In this document: in pieces, positions 13,646-16,994 of the stretch | Position numbering within the stretch: the stretch's first letter is position 1 | How the letters are laid out: every line of letters begins with the position of its first letter | From: Candidatus Zixiibacteriota bacterium | GTDB taxonomy: Bacteria > Zixibacteria > MSB-5A5 > GN15 > FEB-12 | Length of the DNA stretch: 16,994 nt | Assembly (NCBI GenBank): GCA_018816665.1 | Contig: JAHIVM010000435.1 | Location: forward strand, 1 to 16,994 | Reading direction: 5' to 3' | The notes under the pieces: generated by a model | Told to the model about the DNA's origin: nothing | The model's database searches: none | What the model saw: only the letters and a program-made list of their open reading frames with translations | Program-made: the position numbers and the translations under genes

Positions 13646-14743
13646 TCACCCCTCAAAGTCGCTCAGGCGGACCGGGAGTCGGCGACGGCCCCAGGTCCCC
13701 GGAGGACCGTCAAAACGACCCGCACAAGCCGTCCCGCAACTCTCACAGCACCCCTCGTCCGTCAACTGCCAGGTAGACAGCTCATACCAATCCCGGCCTA
13801 TCAGCGCCGCTCCGCAGCCATGGCAGTACGTTGTGTCGCCCTCGGGGTCATGAACATTCCCGGTATAAGCGTAGCGGATACCATTGCCCAACGCAATCTC
13901 TCGAGCCCGGGTCAGAGTCTCGGGAGGTGTTGACGGATACTCAGTCATTTTGAAACTGGGATGGAAGGCGCTGAAATGCATCGGGACATCGGGCCCCAGT
14001 TCCCTGGCAACCCAGGCTGTCAACCGCTGCAGTTCATCATCGCTGTCGTTTTCGCCCGGAATAATCAGGGTCGTCAATTCGAACCAGACATCGGTCTCAC
14101 GCTTCAGGTAGGTCAGCGTGTCCAGCACCGGTTGCAGTCGTCCGCCACACAGCTTCCGGTAGAAATCATCGCTGAACGCCTTCAAATCAACATTGGCGGC
14201 GTCCATAACCCCGAAAAACTCCTCGCGGGGCTTGTCGCAAATGTATCCGGCGGTCACCGCCACGGTCTTGATACTCCGCTCCCGGCAGGCCCGGCCCACA
14301 TCCAGACAATACTCGTGAAAAATCACCGGATCATTATAGGTAAAGGCAACCGACCGGCAGCCCAGTTCAGCGGCCGCCCGGGCGATTGTCTCCGGTGAAG
14401 CGGAATCGGCCAGGGTATCCATTTCCCTCGACGTACTCATGTCCCAGTTCTGGCAGAATTTGCAGGTCAGATTACAGCCGGCCGTGCCGAATGACAGCAC
14501 CGGGGTACCGGGATAAAAGTGCGCCAGAGGCTTTTTCTCGATCGGATCCACGCAGAACCCGCTGGACCGCCCATAAGTGGTCAGGACTATCTCATCGTTT
14601 TGCCGGGCTCGCACAAAACACACCCCGCGCTGGCCCTCTTTCAGGCGGCAGTGCCGGGGGCACAGGTCGCACTGCACCCTGCCGTCGTCCAGACGGCTCC
14701 AGTAGCGCGTGGATACTATGGCTGGATTATCCTGAGATGCCAC
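13646..14743 (-). CDS. amrS: AmmeMemoRadiSam-system radical SAM enzyme (AmrS)
   Basis: This is a 365-residue radical SAM protein related to pyruvate formate-lyase activating enzymes. The cluster motif CxxxCxxC is CNLTCKFC (Cys90, Cys94, Cys97). An N-terminal Cys set CDLCPRHC...C (25-42) and a C-terminal zinc-ribbon-like set (CHGC...CC-SC) are typical of AmrS. The segments DPIEKKPL-HFYPGTPVLSFGT, AFTYNDP and VDLKAF-DDFYRKL are characteristic of this group. The usual partners with MEMO (AmrB) and AMMECR1 (AmrA) domains are not in the window. The reaction of the system is not established to my knowledge. I chose GTG at 14743 because GGAGG lies 6 nt upstream; the frame runs on to 14824 without similarity. 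Confidence 0.88.
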   Translation of the reverse strand: MASQDNPAIVSTRYWSRLDDGRVQCDLCPRHCRLKEGQRGVCFVRARQNDEIVLTTYGRSSGFCVDPIEKKPLAHFYPGTPVLSFGTAGCNLTCKFCQNWDMSTSREMDTLADSASPETIARAAAELGCRSVAFTYNDPVIFHEYCLDVGRACRERSIKTVAVTAGYICDKPREEFFGVMDAANVDLKAFSDDFYRKLCGGRLQPVLDTLTYLKRETDVWFELTTLIIPGENDSDDELQRLTAWVARELGPDVPMHFSAFHPSFKMTEYPSTPPETLTRAREIALGNGIRYAYTGNVHDPEGDTTYCHGCGAALIGRDWYELSTWQLTDEGCCESCGTACAGRFDGPPGTWGRRRLPVRLSDFEG

Positions 14744-14767
14744 CGCAAACCTCCTCTGCCGACAGCT

Positions 14768-14796
14768 ACAATATATATATGGGGTCAGGCTGACCG
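14768..14796. promoter_or_regulatory. AT tract and perfect palindrome before amrS
   Basis: GGTCAG (14783-14788) and CTGACC (14790-14795) form a perfect palindrome around a single G. It abuts an alternating AT run (14770-14780) whose minus-strand reading includes TATATT, a possible -10. The palindrome is 40-52 nt upstream of the amrS start. A repressor site over the promoter would look like this, but no convincing -35 was found. Confidence 0.35.
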
Positions 14797-14973
14797 CACC
14801 TGTTTTTGATGCCCGGGCTCCCAAGGCTGAGTCTAACTACCGAATACTACGGCAGGATATCCAAAGCGGTCGCCGGCCGGCTCACCGCTAACGACCTGGC
14901 GTGCCGTTATCGGCCGGTCCGCATCGCCCTGACGGCAACAACACTCGACCCCGATCACGGGAGCACGGTACAC

Positions 14974-15008
14974 AAAAAAGCGGCCACCCTGCCGAAACAG
15001 GGCGGCCG
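14974..15008 (-). terminator. Intrinsic terminator of the large secreted-protein gene
   Basis: On the minus strand an 11-bp stem (15008-14998 with 14991-14981; CGGCCGCCCTG with CAGGGTGGCCG, one G-T wobble) encloses a TTTCGG loop and is followed by C and six T. It is 39 nt past the stop codon at 15048. It separates the secreted-protein gene from amrS, which therefore needs its own promoter. The remaining DNA between 14744 and 14973 has no convincing gene. Confidence 0.88.
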
Positions 15009-15047
15009 ATATATGCCGTCAATGCCTGAAGGTAACTTCAGTATCGA

Positions 15048-16994
15048 CTACGGAACGCAGCACGGGGCCGGACCACCGCGATACAGGTAATCAGAGATGT
15101 ACACTATATCGGCAATGTTCACATAGCCGTCGCAGTTGGCATCGCCCGAGATGAGCGGTACCGGAGCGGCTCCGAAGAAGAAGTAGAAGTTCTCCATGCA
15201 CATAATGTCGTTCATGTCAACCACATCGTCACCGCTGCAGTCGCCACATTCGAACTCATCGACCATGATCGTGTAGTCTTCGACTTCACCGTAGCTATCG
15301 AATCCGCACGGCGTCGGGGCGGTGTTCCACGTAATGCGGACACGCATCCGAGCCGGACCAACCACCGCGGCGGTGGGCGGAGTAATAGTACCAGTGTAGT
15401 CGGGACCCGGACCCGGCGAACCGTTGACGTAGATACTCTCGTCCGGTCCGTCAAAGAACAGATCCTGGTTCCAGTCTACCCAGACGCCGACCTGATCCGA
15501 CGAATAGGTGTTGCCACCGGTGATGGTGAAGTCGTAGCTGAGACGCTTCCACATCAGGGTCGACATCGCCGAGTAATCGTCGTAGTTGTCGTCGTCATCA
15601 CAATAGGTCGAATTGTCGATGTCACCAACCTGGACGCGTTCGATGTACTCGTCACAAAGGTTGGAACCGGCCGAACAGTGAATACACTCTGCGGTCGTAC
15701 CGGTCACCTGAATCGAGTACGGGCCTTGGGCGCCGTAGGCGGGATCAAGCAGTACGCCATAGTAGTACGTACCCGGGAACAGCGAGGACCAGCGAATCAC
15801 CACGTTGTCGTCGAAACCACCGCAGGTGAACTCATAGGTTCCGGCATCGGTGAGAGAATCACACGGGCAGCCGTATACCAGGTTCAGGAACGCATTGCCG
15901 AAAGCCGGAATGGTTCCGCAGTAGTTGAGCTCGACATCCATACAGGTGTCTTCGATCGTGAAGGCCAACCAGACAACCGGGCTGCCCAGCAAAGCGCAGT
16001 CGGCCGTGGAGTTGGAGTTGTCGCCCAGGAACTGGACTTCAACACCGTCACTCAGGACCACCGGGGTAACAGCATCACAGAGATCGTTCCACGGCGGCGT
16101 GAAGCACTCAATATTGAGTACACCGTCGCCCTGAGCCGTGGTAGCCGAATAGAGGCCGACACGAATCAGGAACTGATCACCGGTCGTAACGCCGCCGATC
16201 GTGACCTTGGAAGCAAGGCCGCTGCCACCGTTTTCGCCAGTGTCGCAACCGTCGTCATCACACGCTATCGGCGCCGCGGTCGGCGGACAATCAGTACCTG
16301 CATACACCGCAAGTTTGGTGTCGCGGTTGGTACCGCAGGTATTGATGTTCAGAGCACCATCGCACGTCGCCGTATACGTATACCAGATATCACCGTTGAC
16401 CTGAGGCTGGTAAGAGCTGAAGCAATCCAGTTCCGCAGGACCGTCGGTGGTAGCGCCGGCGTTGTTCCACGTGGTTTCGCCGTCATACGCCGGAATGGCG
16501 TCAGCGCAATCATCGTTCACCAGCGGGCTAACATATTCACAACTCGTAGTGAGGACACCATCGCCCGTAGCGGTGCTATAACCGCCACACTGAATCAGAT
16601 AAGTCTGCCCGGCAACGACGGGGAAATCGACTTCCGATGCAACGCCGCAGGCGTCATCATTGGTAGCGAGTACCGTGACACCGGTGCACACGCAGCCGTC
16701 ATACACAGCGATTTTGGTATCAAAACTGCTGCCGCACAGGCTGGCCGTGGCAATACCATCACAAGTCGCCGTGTAACAGAAGAACACGTCGGCGCTGTAA
16801 ATGTACGTGCCGAGGCCGGAGGCCGTAGCAATAGTCGTGGACCAGGGCTCATTGGTTACATCACCGATCGGCGTCGCGTCCGCACAATTGTTATTGGCGG
16901 GACCTGACGGCGGGGCGGAGGTAGCAATAGTTGCCCAGTAGGTCCAGGGACCGTTTTCGCAATTAAAACGGTTATCAAAAGCCAGATCACCGTC
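15048..16994 (-). CDS. Large Cys-rich secreted protein with repeats, GEVED and dockerin-like domains (5' end missing)
   Basis: The frame stays open to the window edge, giving at least 648 residues, with the start outside. Numbering visible residues from the edge, three related modules begin with an N-[ND]-x-C motif at about 34 (16895), 160 (16517) and 303 (16088). The first two share YTATCDG, CG-DTK-AVY and QGDGVL/TGDGVL patterns, as in pre-peptidase-like surface modules; the third is diverged. A GEVED domain follows (about 438-579, 15683-15258, ending SYGEVEDYTI). A C-terminal dockerin-like pair closes it, with Ca-loop residues in DCSGDDVVDMND and DANCDGYVNIAD. Many Cys residues suggest disulfides formed outside the cytoplasm. 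No PEP-CTERM or LPXTG tail is present. It is likely a surface or extracellular protein; binding target and enzymatic role are unknown. Confidence 0.85.
   Translation of the reverse strand, partial: DGDLAFDNRFNCENGPWTYWATIATSAPPSGPANNNCADATPIGDVTNEPWSTTIATASGLGTYIYSADVFFCYTATCDGIATASLCGSSFDTKIAVYDGCVCTGVTVLATNDDACGVASEVDFPVVAGQTYLIQCGGYSTATGDGVLTTSCEYVSPLVNDDCADAIPAYDGETTWNNAGATTDGPAELDCFSSYQPQVNGDIWYTYTATCDGALNINTCGTNRDTKLAVYAGTDCPPTAAPIACDDDGCDTGENGGSGLASKVTIGGVTTGDQFLIRVGLYSATTAQGDGVLNIECFTPPWNDLCDAVTPVVLSDGVEVQFLGDNSNSTADCALLGSPVVWLAFTIEDTCMDVELNYCGTIPAFGNAFLNLVYGCPCDSLTDAGTYEFTCGGFDDNVVIRWSSLFPGTYYYGVLLDPAYGAQGPYSIQVTGTTAECIHCSAGSNLCDEYIERVQVGDIDNSTYCDDDDNYDDYSAMSTLMWKRLSYDFTITGGNTYSSDQVGVWVDWNQDLFFDGPDESIYVNGSPGPGPDYTGTITPPTAAVVGPARMRVRITWNTAPTPCGFDSYGEVEDYTIMVDEFECGDCSGDDVVDMNDIMCMENFYFFFGAAPVPLISGDANCDGYVNIADIVYISDYLYRGGPAPCCVP

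Noticed and set aside
14806..15090. Plus-strand frame of 94 codons between amrS and the secreted protein
   Set aside because: It reads through the minus-strand terminator hairpin and into the coding end of the secreted protein, with no ribosome-binding support or similarity.
16088..16895. Direct repeats that might be a CRISPR or tandem DNA repeat
   Set aside because: The similarity is at protein level between domains of over 100 residues, without repeated short DNA units or spacers.
15678..16907. Long open frame of about 409 codons on the plus strand
   Set aside because: It lies antisense to the large secreted protein and has no recognisable domain. The minus-strand frame has clear module repeats, GEVED and Ca-loop motifs, and its own terminator.

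Overview
The window is about 17 kb of moderately GC-rich bacterial DNA with compact genes and several well-formed intrinsic terminators. The organism is diderm and secretes proteins. It has a MacA/LolCDE-type ABC export system with a periplasmic adaptor, two proteins with PEP-CTERM sorting tails, and a very large Cys-rich secreted protein that ends in a GEVED domain and a dockerin-like pair of Ca-binding loops (GDANCDGYVNIAD...YLYRGGPAP). That dockerin style is one I associate with candidate phyla of the FCB group such as Zixibacteria. This assignment is inference from style, with no marker gene to confirm it.

Layout, left to right. Positions 1-377 hold no gene, only one GC-rich inverted repeat. 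A small Smr-domain protein (378-662, minus) and a peptide transporter (999 onward, plus) diverge from an intergenic stretch packed with palindromes. The centrepiece is a roughly 119-nt element (743-861) that can fold into a four-way cruciform. A plus-strand block then encodes a POT-family peptide transporter, an M3 oligoendopeptidase F and an AlkC-type DNA glycosylase with a C-terminal Ig-like domain. Next is a four-gene export operon: adaptor, two paralogous FtsX-type permeases and an ATPase. It closes at a strong terminator (10112-10147). A PutP-like sodium symporter reads toward it on the minus strand from a near-consensus sigma-70 promoter (11723-11751).

Divergent from the symporter are two consecutive but separately transcribed PEP-CTERM genes (12052-12651 and 12949-13569), each with its own terminator. 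Each has a sigma-54 type -24/-12 promoter (GGCACA-N4-TTGC) about 50-70 nt upstream of its start codon. Farther upstream each carries a related element with TGCA steps on a 10-bp period, the expected place for an enhancer-binding protein. This is the clearest regulatory system in the window. I infer a small sigma-54 regulon for cell-surface proteins of the kind attributed to PrsK/PrsR.

On the minus strand at the right are an AmrS-type radical SAM enzyme (13646-14743) and the 3' part of the large secreted protein gene (15048 to beyond the window edge). An intrinsic terminator at 14974-15008 separates them.

How the genes fit together: the transporter and PepF plausibly form a peptide uptake and breakdown pair. 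The ABC operon is a self-contained exporter or lipoprotein-release machine without its outer-membrane partner here. The PEP-CTERM pair and the large dockerin-tailed protein are surface or matrix proteins. No rRNA, tRNA, CRISPR array, transposase or phage gene was seen.
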